This document shows, piece by piece, positions 50,659-58,532 of a stretch of DNA of 58,595 nucleotides (within the stretch, counting starts at the first letter, position 1; every line of letters begins with the position of its first letter). This stretch comes from Microbacterium bovistercoris (GTDB lineage Bacteria > Actinomycetota > Actinomycetes > Actinomycetales > Microbacteriaceae), in NCBI RefSeq assembly GCF_003387575.1, contig NZ_QUAB01000011.1, forward strand, positions 1-58,595, read 5' to 3'. A program made the position numbers and the translations under genes. The notes beneath the pieces were generated by a model. The model was given only the letters and a program-made list of their open reading frames with translations, had not been told where the DNA came from and searched no databases.

Positions 50659-51855
50659 TCAGCCCTCCAGCACCAGGCGGAGCTGCTCGACGGCCCAGTC
50701 CAGCTCGGTGGCACGCACGACGAGCGGCGGGGCGATGCGGATGGTCTGACCGTGCGTGTCCTTGACCAGCACGCCCCGCTCCATCAGCTTCTCGGCCACC
50801 TCGCGGCCGGTGCCGCGGGCGGGGTCGATGTCGACGCCGACCCAGAGGCCAGCGATGCGAACGGCGGTCACACCGTGACCGATCAGCGGCTGCAGCGCGC
50901 CGGCGAGGTGCTCGCCGAGCGCGCGGGCGCGCTCCTGGAACTCGCCGGTCTCGAGCATCTCGACCACGCGCAGACCGACGGCGGCCGACAGCGGGTTGCC
51001 GCCGAAGGTGGAACCATGCTCGCCGGGGCGGATGACGCCCAGCACGTCGCGGTTGCCCACGACGGCCGACACGGGCAGGATTCCGCCGCCGAGCGCCTTG
51101 CCCAGCAGATACAGGTCGGGCACGACGCCCTCGCGGTCGCAGGCGAACGTCTCGCCGACGCGGCCGAGGCCGGACTGGATCTCGTCGGCGATGAACAGCA
51201 CGTTCCGCTCGTCGCAGATCTCGCGGATGCGGCGCAGGTAGCCCTCCGGCGGGATGATGACACCGGCCTCGCCCTGGATCGGCTCGACGAGAACGGCGAC
51301 CGTGTCGTCGGTGATGGCCTCGGCGATGGCATCCGCATCGCCGTAGGGAACCTGGTCGAAACCGGGCGTGAACGGTCCGAACGGCGCGCGCGCCTCCTCG
51401 TCGTCGCTGAAGCTGACGATGGTGGTGGTGCGACCGTGGAAATTGCCCTTGGCGACGACGACGCGGGCTTTGCCGTCCTCGACGCCCTTGACCCGGTAGC
51501 CCCAGGCGCGTGCGACCTTGATGCCGGTCTCGACAGCCTCGGCGCCGGTGTTCATCGGCAGGACCATCTCCTTGCCGCTCAGCCGGGAGAGCGCCGCGGC
51601 GAACGGCTCCAGCCGGTCGTTCATGAACGCGCGGCTGGTGAGCGCCACCCGTCCGAGCTGCTCGGTGAGCGCGGCGACGACGGCCGGATGCTGGTGGCCG
51701 AAGTTCACGGCCGAGTAGGCGGCCAGAAGGTCGAGGTAGCGCTTGCCCTCGACATCCGTCACCCACGCGCCCTCAGCGCGCGCGATGACGACCGGCAACG
51801 GCGCGTAGTTGGTGGCGACGTGCGGTTCGAGTGCCGTGTCCACGATGCCGCCCAT
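50659..51855 (-). CDS. rocD: Ornithine aminotransferase
   Basis: 398 residues of class-III PLP aminotransferases. MNTGAEAVETGIKVARAWGY near residue 103, the PLP Asp in LFIADEIQSGLGRVG, and the Schiff-base Lys in LYLLGKALGGGILPV with GSTFGGNPLSAAV are all present. It converts ornithine and 2-oxoglutarate to glutamate semialdehyde/P5C and glutamate. ATG 51855 lies 1 nt after the upstream gene's stop; a GTG at 51864 would give an 8-nt overlap. The P5C it forms is a substrate for the dehydrogenase domain of either PutA. Confidence 0.92.
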   Translation of the reverse strand: MGGIVDTALEPHVATNYAPLPVVIARAEGAWVTDVEGKRYLDLLAAYSAVNFGHQHPAVVAALTEQLGRVALTSRAFMNDRLEPFAAALSRLSGKEMVLPMNTGAEAVETGIKVARAWGYRVKGVEDGKARVVVAKGNFHGRTTTIVSFSDDEEARAPFGPFTPGFDQVPYGDADAIAEAITDDTVAVLVEPIQGEAGVIIPPEGYLRRIREICDERNVLFIADEIQSGLGRVGETFACDREGVVPDLYLLGKALGGGILPVSAVVGNRDVLGVIRPGEHGSTFGGNPLSAAVGLRVVEMLETGEFQERARALGEHLAGALQPLIGHGVTAVRIAGLWVGVDIDPARGTGREVAEKLMERGVLVKDTHGQTIRIAPPLVVRATELDWAVEQLRLVLEG

Positions 51856-51856
51856 G

Positions 51857-52720
51857 TCAGGCACCGCGCAGTTCGAGCGTGCAGCACTTGATGCCGCCGC
51901 CGCCGAGCAGCAGCTCGGACAGGTCGACCGTGAGCGGGTTGTAGCCGCGCTCGCGCAGCTGCTTCTCGAAGCCGGTGGCGCGCGGCGAGATGATGACGTT
52001 GTAGCCGTCGCTGGCGGAGTTCAGTCCGAACACCGCGCCGTCCTCGTCGGCGACGAGGATCGCGTCGGGGAAGCGCTCCGCGAGGATCTTCTGCGATGCC
52101 TCGTCGAAGGCGTGCGGCAGGTAGGCGATGCCCGCGGTCTGGCCGGGCTCGACGACGGGGTCGAGGATCGTCAGGGCGGTGTCGAGGTGGTAGAAGCGCG
52201 CATCGACGAGGGTGAGCGTGACGACCTCACGGCCGAACACCTCGTGCACCTCGCGGTGGCTGTCACCGGCGGACCGGAAGCCGGTGCCGGCCAGGATCAC
52301 GTCGCCCGCGAGCAGGAAGTCGCCTTCGCCCTCGTTGATCTCCTTGGGCATGACGGTGTCGAAGCCGTTCGCCCGGAACCACTCGGCGAACGCCGGCGCC
52401 TCGCCCTTGCGCTCCTCGTAGTAGAAGTCCGGCACGTAGGCGCGGCCGTCGATGACGAAGCCGCCGTTGGCGGTGTAGACCATGTCGGGGTAGCCGGCGA
52501 GCGGCTCGATGAGCTCGACCTCGTGGCCCAGCTCGAGGTACAGGTCGTACAGCTTCTGCCACTGCTCGAGGGCCTTGGCCGTGTCGGTCGGGTTGGCCGG
52601 CTCCATCCACGGGTTGATGCTGTAGTTCACCGTGAAGTGCTCGGGACGGCACATCAGGTAGCGACGGTGGTGGGCGATGCGCGCCGGTGCGACGGCGGTC
52701 GCGGTCTCAGGCGTGGACAT
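51857..52720 (-). CDS. Guanidino-group hydrolase: arginine dihydrolase or dimethylargininase/deiminase
   Basis: 287 residues of the amidinotransferase/deiminase fold. The catalytic His is in DARFYHLDTALTIL and the nucleophile Cys in GGGGIKCCTLELRG. The substrate loop reads PDMVYTANGGFVIDG: TAN stands where arginine deiminases have TRD, and Asn there is reported for arginine dihydrolase (ArgZ/AgrE). Such an enzyme would give ornithine directly, which suits the rocD gene 1 nt downstream better than citrulline. GAGGAG lies 5 nt before ATG 52720. Automated naming would probably say dimethylarginine dimethylaminohydrolase. Confidence 0.8.
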   Translation of the reverse strand: MSTPETATAVAPARIAHHRRYLMCRPEHFTVNYSINPWMEPANPTDTAKALEQWQKLYDLYLELGHEVELIEPLAGYPDMVYTANGGFVIDGRAYVPDFYYEERKGEAPAFAEWFRANGFDTVMPKEINEGEGDFLLAGDVILAGTGFRSAGDSHREVHEVFGREVVTLTLVDARFYHLDTALTILDPVVEPGQTAGIAYLPHAFDEASQKILAERFPDAILVADEDGAVFGLNSASDGYNVIISPRATGFEKQLRERGYNPLTVDLSELLLGGGGIKCCTLELRGA

Positions 52721-52879
52721 GGGTGCTCCTCGAAATCAGGATGCGGCGGACGCTGTCCAGGGGCCCGGCGGAAGTTCGACCCGTACTCGACTCAGAGCCG
52801 GGGAAGATGCGCGAGGGCACGCCATGCTCCATTTTCGCACGACGGATGCTCTGCACGCCAACACCCCGGCCGACGGATC

Positions 52880-53863
52880 TCACACGCCGTGGACGACGAT
52901 CTTGCCCACCACATGACCGGCCTCGACGCGTGCGAGCGCCGCCCCGGCCTCATCGAACGGGTACTCGGCCTCGATCAGCGGGGAGATCGTGCCGGCCTCG
53001 ACGAGCGCCAGCAGCTCGCGCAGCATCTCGGGCTTCGCCACCGCCGAGAGCGGACGGATCCGCCGGCGCGAGCCGACCGAGAGCACGGCCGCGCGCAGCA
53101 TCCGGCCGACAGGTCCGAGCACACGGCCGCCTTGCCCGGAGACGAGCACGACACGGCCGCCGTCCACGATCAGCCGCTGCAGGTCGCGCAGCGGCGCTGT
53201 GCCGGCGATGTCGATCACGGCGTCGTAGCTCCCGGCGGGCAGCTCCCGCAGCGGCTGGTCGCGATCGAGCACCGTCGTCGCCCCGAGTCGTCCGATCGAG
53301 GCGGCGTTGCGGGCCGCACACGTCGCGTGCACCTCGGCGCCGACGGACGCCGCGAGCTGCACGGCGAAGGTGCCTACGCCGCCGGATGCGGCGATGACGA
53401 GCACGCGACCGCCTGCTGCGATACCTGCGGCGTCGAGCGCCTGGCGGGCCGTGCCGGCGGCGATGGGCAGGCAGGCGGCATCCCTCGGCGACACCGATGA
53501 CGGGCGCGGAACCAGCCGCGCTGCGGGCGCCACGGCGTATTCGGCGAGCCCTCCCCCGCCGGGGAGCTCGACGACGACCTCGTCGCCGACGCGCACGGCG
53601 TCAGCTCCCGGTCCGAGCGCCACGACGGTCCCGGCCACGTCCATGCCCCGGATCGGCTGCCTCGGCCGCGCGAAGCCGAACACCGGGCGCACCAGCATGG
53701 GGTCGCCCTGCATGATCCGCACGTCACCGGCGTTGAGCGCTATGGCGCGCACCTTCAGCAGCACCTGCCCCTTGCTCGGGACGGGTGTCGGCCGTTCGGC
53801 GCGGTGGATGGCCGCCGCGGGTCCGTACGCGTTCTGCACCCAGGCATCCATCGTCTCGGGCAT
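52880..53863 (-). CDS. NAD(P)H:quinone oxidoreductase-like medium-chain dehydrogenase
   Basis: 327 residues of the zinc-independent quinone-oxidoreductase branch: a GroES-like N-terminus (GQVLLKVRAIALNAGDVRIM; GMDVAGTVVALGPGADAVRV) and a Rossmann domain with VLVIAASGGVGTFAVQLAAS (about residues 152-171). The C-terminal GHVVGKIVV is typical. It probably reduces quinones or enones with NADPH. ATG 53863 is 1 nt after the xre stop, with GGAGG 4-5 nt upstream inside the xre 3' end, so it is third in the membrane protein-Xre operon. The 159-bp gap to the next gene (52721-52879) shows nothing recognisable. Confidence 0.87.
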   Translation of the reverse strand: MPETMDAWVQNAYGPAAAIHRAERPTPVPSKGQVLLKVRAIALNAGDVRIMQGDPMLVRPVFGFARPRQPIRGMDVAGTVVALGPGADAVRVGDEVVVELPGGGGLAEYAVAPAARLVPRPSSVSPRDAACLPIAAGTARQALDAAGIAAGGRVLVIAASGGVGTFAVQLAASVGAEVHATCAARNAASIGRLGATTVLDRDQPLRELPAGSYDAVIDIAGTAPLRDLQRLIVDGGRVVLVSGQGGRVLGPVGRMLRAAVLSVGSRRRIRPLSAVAKPEMLRELLALVEAGTISPLIEAEYPFDEAGAALARVEAGHVVGKIVVHGV

Positions 53864-53864
53864 G

Positions 53865-54080
53865 TCATTCCTCCGGATACTGGAACAGGTCCTCGAGGCG
53901 CACGTCGAAGGCGCGCGCGATCTGGAACGCGATCTCGAGCGTGGGCGAATACTTCCCCTGCTCGATCGCGATGAGCGTCTGCCGGGTGACGCCGATCAGG
54001 CGGGCGAGCTCGGCCTGGGTCATCCCGACCTGCTCGCGCTGAGCGCGGATCGTGTTGGTCACGAGGGTGGGCTTGACCAT
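53865..54080 (-). CDS. Small Xre-family regulator
   Basis: 71 residues, almost entirely one Xre helix-turn-helix (NTIRAQREQVGMTQAELARL, then IGVTRQTLIAIEQGKYSPTL) ending FDVRLEDLFQYPEE. It resembles YozG/YgzD-type regulators that pair with a small membrane protein. The start ATG 54080 shares one base with the stop of the membrane-protein gene. It probably binds the two 19-bp sites at 54529-54592 and represses its own operon. The signal is unknown. Confidence 0.9.
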   Translation of the reverse strand: MVKPTLVTNTIRAQREQVGMTQAELARLIGVTRQTLIAIEQGKYSPTLEIAFQIARAFDVRLEDLFQYPEE

Positions 54081-54514
54081 CAGACCAGCCCGCGGCGGTA
54101 TGCGATGACGCGCGCGATCCCGCCGATGAGAGCGGACACCGCGAAACCGAGGAACATCGTGTTCGCGATCCAGAACAGGCCGGCGCCGATCCCGCACAGT
54201 GCGATGACCCCGAGACCCGCGATCACGAGGAACGCATGTTCGACCCGTCCGCCCAGCCGGCTGATGTCGCGGTCGCGGATGTCGGATGCCGTGGTGGCCT
54301 CACGGTCGCGCATCCCGGCGATGATCCCCCAGACGACGGAGATGAGGATGCTCAGCACGATGCCCGCACCGATCGTCCACAGCATCAGCGGCAGCCAGTC
54401 GACCGACGCGAGATCGCCGCCGTCGGCCTGCACGAGCACGACGACGACGTAGCCCGCGAGGGTGATGACCGAAGCGATCAGCTGGGCCCACGCGACGCGT
54501 TCCTGGTACACCAT
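54080..54514 (-). CDS. Four-helix small membrane protein paired with Xre
   Basis: 144 residues with four membrane segments (about 10-27, 37-60, 93-112, 116-136) separated by a charged loop (MRDREATTASDIRDRDISRL). It resembles DUF2178-type proteins usually encoded next to small Xre regulators. ATG 54514 is chosen because GGAGG lies 8 nt upstream; ATG 54529 would place the start inside the operator. It is first in the operon with xre and the quinone oxidoreductase. Function is not known; sensing membrane stress is one possibility. Confidence 0.75.
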   Translation of the reverse strand: MVYQERVAWAQLIASVITLAGYVVVVLVQADGGDLASVDWLPLMLWTIGAGIVLSILISVVWGIIAGMRDREATTASDIRDRDISRLGGRVEHAFLVIAGLGVIALCGIGAGLFWIANTMFLGFAVSALIGGIARVIAYRRGLV

Positions 54515-54528
54515 GACCAGCACCTCCA

Positions 54529-54592
54529 TGTCAAAGATTCTTTACATGGAAGGTAGACCCGCCGCAGCGTAGATGTCAAGAATTTTTTACAT
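54529..54592 (-). promoter_or_regulatory. Promoter with two operators for the Xre operon
   Basis: TGTCAAAGATTCTTTACAT (54529-54547) and TGTCAAGAATTTTTTACAT (54574-54592) are matching 19-mers, 45 bp apart. On the minus strand the upstream one contains a perfect -35 TTGACA (54579-54574). An 18-bp spacer leads to a -10-like TACCTT (54555-54550), and the second site covers the likely start region. The Xre protein is the presumed ligand. Confidence 0.75.
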
Positions 54593-57500
54593 CAGATGAT
54601 GCCGGCGCTCCAGTCGTCGGGGTTGCCGAAACGGTGTGCGGTGATCGAGATCGACTGCTCGTGCACGAAGGGAAGCAGCTCGATGCGGCCGGCCGTCGTG
54701 ACCTCGCCGTCGTACACCGCGATGTCCGGATCGCCGGCGACAGCGACCGCCAGCGCGCGGTGCAGCGCCGCGACCGACGCCCGACCCCCGACCAGCCGCA
54801 CCCGGCCGGGCATCGGCGTCTGCTCGATCACGGCCTCGGCGCCCTCCTGCTCCGCGGCATCCGCTCCGCGCATGCGGTCGATCCATTCGGCATCCGTCTC
54901 AACCGAGATCGGCAGATCGAGGATGCCGAGGAAACGGCGCACCGCGGCGGGCAGACCGTCCGGCACGGAGAGCAGGAACGGCGCTCCGGCGCGGATGCCG
55001 GCGATCACGACGCGCAGCACGTCGGCGAGCCCGGCATCCGCCGTCGCGCGCACCGCGACGGGCACAGGACGATAGCGGAACAGGTTGCGCTCGACGACCA
55101 GCCGGGAGACGTCGCGGACCTGGCCGAACTCGCGATCCCACGCCACGGCATCGGACAGCGCCGCCTGACGCAGGCGCTCGAACTGCTCGAACTCCAGAGA
55201 GGGCTGCGCGGCCTCGATCACGGCGGAGATGCGGCTGTCCAGCCCGCGCAGGTGCAGAGTCTTCGAGGTCTTGCCGCGGGACTGCGCCCGCCACGTGCCG
55301 AGCCCGATCAGGTAGTTCGGTCCGCCGGCCTTCGCGCCCGCGCCCACCGAGGAGCGCTTCCAGCCGCCGAACGGCTGCCTCTGCACGATCGCACCGGTGA
55401 TGCCGCGGTTCACGTAGAGGTTCCCGGCCTGCACCCGGTCGAGCCAGACCGCGAGGTCGTCGGGATCCTGCGTGTGCAGGCCCGCGGTCAGCCCGTAGGC
55501 CACCTGGTTCTGCAGGGCGATCGCCTGCGACAGCGTATGCGCGTGCATGATGCCCAGCACAGGCCCGAAGAACTCCTCCAGGTGGATTCGGGAGCCGGGT
55601 CGCACACCCGTGCGGATGCCGGGTGTCCAGAGCCTCCCGGTGTCATCGCCCGGCACGCGCTGCGGCTGGATCAGCCACTTCTCGTCGCCCTCGAGCGTGG
55701 TCAGCGCCCAGTCGAGCTTGCCCTGCGGCTTCTCGATCACGGGGCCCATCTCCGCGGCGGGGTCGGAGGGCCAGGCGACGTGCATCGACTGCACGGCGTC
55801 GACCAGCTGGCGGGCGAACCGCTTGGAGTGCCCGACCGGCCCGACCAGGATCGCCAGCGAGGCGGCCGAGCACTTCTGGCCCGCGTGGCTGAAAGCGCTC
55901 TTGACCAGGTCGGCGACCGCCAGGTCGAGGTCGGCCGTCGGAGTGATGATGATCGCGTTCTTGCCACTGGTCTCGGCCAGCAGCGGCAGGTCGGGGCGCC
56001 AGGAGCGGAACAGCGCGGCGGTGTCCCACGACCCGGTCAGGATCACCCGGTCGACGTCGGGATGCGTGATGAGCTGCTTGCCCAGCCCGCTCTCCGAGAT
56101 GTCCACCAGCGTCAGCACGTCGCGCGGCACGCCGGCCTGCCACAGGCACTCGGCGATGACGGCGGCGCAGCGACGCGCCTGGTGGGCGGGCTTGAAGACG
56201 ACGCCCGAGCCTGCGGCGAGCGCGGCCAGCACGCCTCCGGACGGGATCGCCAGCGGGAAGTTCCACGGCGGGGTGACGACGGTCACGCGCGCCGGTGTGA
56301 ACGCGGCGCCCGCGATCGCGTCGAGCTCCTTGGCCGTCGATGCGTAGTAGCGGGCGAAGTCGACGGCCTCGCTGACCTCGATGTCGCCCTCGGAGAACAC
56401 CTTGCCGGTCTCGATCGCGGCGACCTCGATCAGATCCGCCCGTCGCGCTTCGAGGGCGGCGGCTGCCCGCAGCAGGATCTCCGAGCGCTCGGCGGCGGAG
56501 CGGGAGCCCCACGATGCCGCGGCATCCCGCACCCTCCCGACGGTGCCTGCCAGCACGTCGGCGTCGTCGATACGTGCCGCGGCGAGCGTCGACAGCCCCA
56601 GCTGCGACACGCCTGCGGCGGTGATGCGGTCGAACACGCCGCGCGCCCACTCCCGGTTCGCCGGAAGCGACGGATCGCTGTCGACGGTGTTCGCGAAGCC
56701 GGGCGCGCCCTCGCCCGGCTCGGCGCCGCGTCGGCCGCTGCGCCGGCCGTCCGCCTGCTGCGCCCTTGTCGCCTCGCGCCGGGCGTACACGGCGGTCTGC
56801 AGGTAGTCGTCGTCCTCGGCATCCGTCTCGGCGCCTGCGGCGATCCCGAGCACGACTCCGGTCAGATCGGCGTCGGCGGCGGGTGCAGCGTATGCCGGGC
56901 GCACGGACTCGTGCGCGGGCGCCGACCTGTCCTGCGTGCGACGCGGGCCGATGCGCAGCGAATGGTCGCGCGATCGGGTGACGGAGTCGAGGAACCGCAT
57001 CTTCTCGCGCTCGAACAGCCGTGGATCGGTGCCGAGCTCGAGCGCGGCGGAGAGGAAGTTCGACGAGGACGCGTTCTCCTCGAGCCGGCGCACCAGGTAA
57101 CTGATCGCGACGTCGAACTCGGCGGGCGCGACGACCGGCACATAGAGCAGTACCGGCCCGACCTCGCGGCTGACGGCCTTCACCTGCCCCTGCGCCATGC
57201 CCAGCAGCATCTCGAACTCGATCGACTCGCGGACTCCGCGCTCCCCCGCCAGCAGCCAGGCGTAGGCGATGTCGAACAGGTTGTGCCCGGCGACGCCGAT
57301 CCGCACGGCCTCGGTGTTCCGCGGCCACAGCGCCTCGTCGAGGCAGCGCAGATAGTTCGCGTCGGTGTCGAGCTTGGTGTCGTAGGGCGCGGGCGTCCAT
57401 CCGTGCATGACGGCGTCGACGTGCTCCATCGCGAGGTTCGCACCCTTGACGAGACGCACCTTGATGCGCGCGCCACCGTGCGCCACCCGCTCGCGCGCCC

Positions 57501-58347
57501 AGGCGGTCAGCTCGCGCAGCGCCGGCAGGGCGTCGGGCAGGTAGGCCTGCAGCACGATGCCTGCCTCGAGGTCGCGCAGCCGCGGGTCTTCGAGGATGCG
57601 GGTGAACACCGCGATCGTGAGGTCGAGGTCGCGGTACTCCTCCATGTCGAGGTTGATGAAGGTCTGCCTGCCGGTGGTGCCCGCGGTGTCGTACGCGGCG
57701 GTCAGGTAGAGAGGCAGCAGGCGCTTCGCGGTCTCCTCGACGACCTGGTCGAAGGCCCACATCGAGATGCGGCTGGTCACCGCCGAGACCTTGACCGAGA
57801 CGTAGTCGACGTCGGGGCGCCGGATGAGGTCGTGGATACCGTCGAGCCGCCGCTTCGCCTCCGCCTCACCGAGCACCGCCTCGCCGAGCAGGTTGAGGTT
57901 CAGGCGGGGTGCGGTCCCTGAGCCCGACGAAGGGTCTCGCAGCTTCTCGATCGCCGGGCCGAGCTTCTCAGGCCTGGCATCGACGATCAGGTGTCCGACC
58001 ATCTCACGCAGCACCCGGCGGGCGATTGGTACGGTCGGCATGGGCAGCACCGGTGCGACGGCGCCGCCGACGCGCACGGCACCGCGAAGGTACCAGGGCA
58101 GGAACTCGGGCGCGAGCGGTGCGACCCTGTGCAGGGTGGATGCCGCAGCTCCCAGGCTCTCGGGGCGCATCACGCCGTCGACGAAGCCGAGGGTGAACGG
58201 CAGGCCGTTGCGGTCCTGCAGCACCCCGGCGAGGCGTGCCGCGGCGGGGTCCACCTCTTCCGCGGCCTCTTCCGCCACCCAGCGGCGAGCGAGTTCGACG
58301 GCGGCCTCGGCGAGGCCGGCCCCCGCGGACGAAGACGGCTCTGGCAT
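54592..58347 (-). CDS. putA: Bifunctional proline dehydrogenase / P5C dehydrogenase (copy 2, long form)
   Basis: 1,251 residues, a paralogue of the 22435-25875 protein. The proline dehydrogenase domain (EMLLGMAQGQVKAVSREVGP; FDVAISYLVRRLEENASSSN) is followed by a linker of about 100 residues, some 65 longer than in copy 1 and rich in Ala, Asp and Arg. The aldehyde dehydrogenase domain has LLAETSGKNAIIITPTADLD and catalytic Cys about 826 in SHAGQKCSAASLAIL. A small insertion (DPSSGSGTAPR) in the first domain comes from repeat E. All core catalytic motifs are intact. Its stop directly adjoins the Xre operon promoter. No regulator gene is adjacent. Confidence 0.93.
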   Translation of the reverse strand: MPEPSSSAGAGLAEAAVELARRWVAEEAAEEVDPAAARLAGVLQDRNGLPFTLGFVDGVMRPESLGAAASTLHRVAPLAPEFLPWYLRGAVRVGGAVAPVLPMPTVPIARRVLREMVGHLIVDARPEKLGPAIEKLRDPSSGSGTAPRLNLNLLGEAVLGEAEAKRRLDGIHDLIRRPDVDYVSVKVSAVTSRISMWAFDQVVEETAKRLLPLYLTAAYDTAGTTGRQTFINLDMEEYRDLDLTIAVFTRILEDPRLRDLEAGIVLQAYLPDALPALRELTAWARERVAHGGARIKVRLVKGANLAMEHVDAVMHGWTPAPYDTKLDTDANYLRCLDEALWPRNTEAVRIGVAGHNLFDIAYAWLLAGERGVRESIEFEMLLGMAQGQVKAVSREVGPVLLYVPVVAPAEFDVAISYLVRRLEENASSSNFLSAALELGTDPRLFEREKMRFLDSVTRSRDHSLRIGPRRTQDRSAPAHESVRPAYAAPAADADLTGVVLGIAAGAETDAEDDDYLQTAVYARREATRAQQADGRRSGRRGAEPGEGAPGFANTVDSDPSLPANREWARGVFDRITAAGVSQLGLSTLAAARIDDADVLAGTVGRVRDAAASWGSRSAAERSEILLRAAAALEARRADLIEVAAIETGKVFSEGDIEVSEAVDFARYYASTAKELDAIAGAAFTPARVTVVTPPWNFPLAIPSGGVLAALAAGSGVVFKPAHQARRCAAVIAECLWQAGVPRDVLTLVDISESGLGKQLITHPDVDRVILTGSWDTAALFRSWRPDLPLLAETSGKNAIIITPTADLDLAVADLVKSAFSHAGQKCSAASLAILVGPVGHSKRFARQLVDAVQSMHVAWPSDPAAEMGPVIEKPQGKLDWALTTLEGDEKWLIQPQRVPGDDTGRLWTPGIRTGVRPGSRIHLEEFFGPVLGIMHAHTLSQAIALQNQVAYGLTAGLHTQDPDDLAVWLDRVQAGNLYVNRGITGAIVQRQPFGGWKRSSVGAGAKAGGPNYLIGLGTWRAQSRGKTSKTLHLRGLDSRISAVIEAAQPSLEFEQFERLRQAALSDAVAWDREFGQVRDVSRLVVERNLFRYRPVPVAVRATADAGLADVLRVVIAGIRAGAPFLLSVPDGLPAAVRRFLGILDLPISVETDAEWIDRMRGADAAEQEGAEAVIEQTPMPGRVRLVGGRASVAALHRALAVAVAGDPDIAVYDGEVTTAGRIELLPFVHEQSISITAHRFGNPDDWSAGII
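57913..57936. repeat. Repeat E fragment inside putA copy 2
   Basis: GGTCCCTGAGCCCGACGAAG (57913-57932) plus GGTC matches one arm of repeat E (GGTCCCTGAGCCTGTCGAAG) with two mismatches. It is read in frame and corresponds to the extra residues absent from the other PutA. Confidence 0.75.
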
Positions 58348-58417
58348 GCATCCAGCCTATGACGTGCACTCGCTCCGATCAGGGACCTCATGCCTCACCT
58401 CCTACCTGCTCCCTTTG

Positions 58418-58479
58418 GTTCCGGTCTCGACGGTTGCGGGTGTTTCGACCGGAACACCCGCAACCGTCGAGACCGGAGC
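58418..58479. repeat. Family A palindrome, copy 6 (symmetric)
   Basis: The left arm starts GTTCCGGTCTCGACGGTTGC and the right arm ends GCAACCGTCGAGACCGGAGC. The 27-nt arms differ at one position around an 8-nt loop. Unlike the other copies it has the same internal sequence on both sides, so it has no polarity. It lies in the divergent region between putA copy 2 and the next gene. Confidence 0.88.
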
Positions 58480-58532
58480 GGCAGGAGGCGGGCCGCGGGG
58501 AACCTTATGCTTATGCCGAAGGAGGGGCGCCC

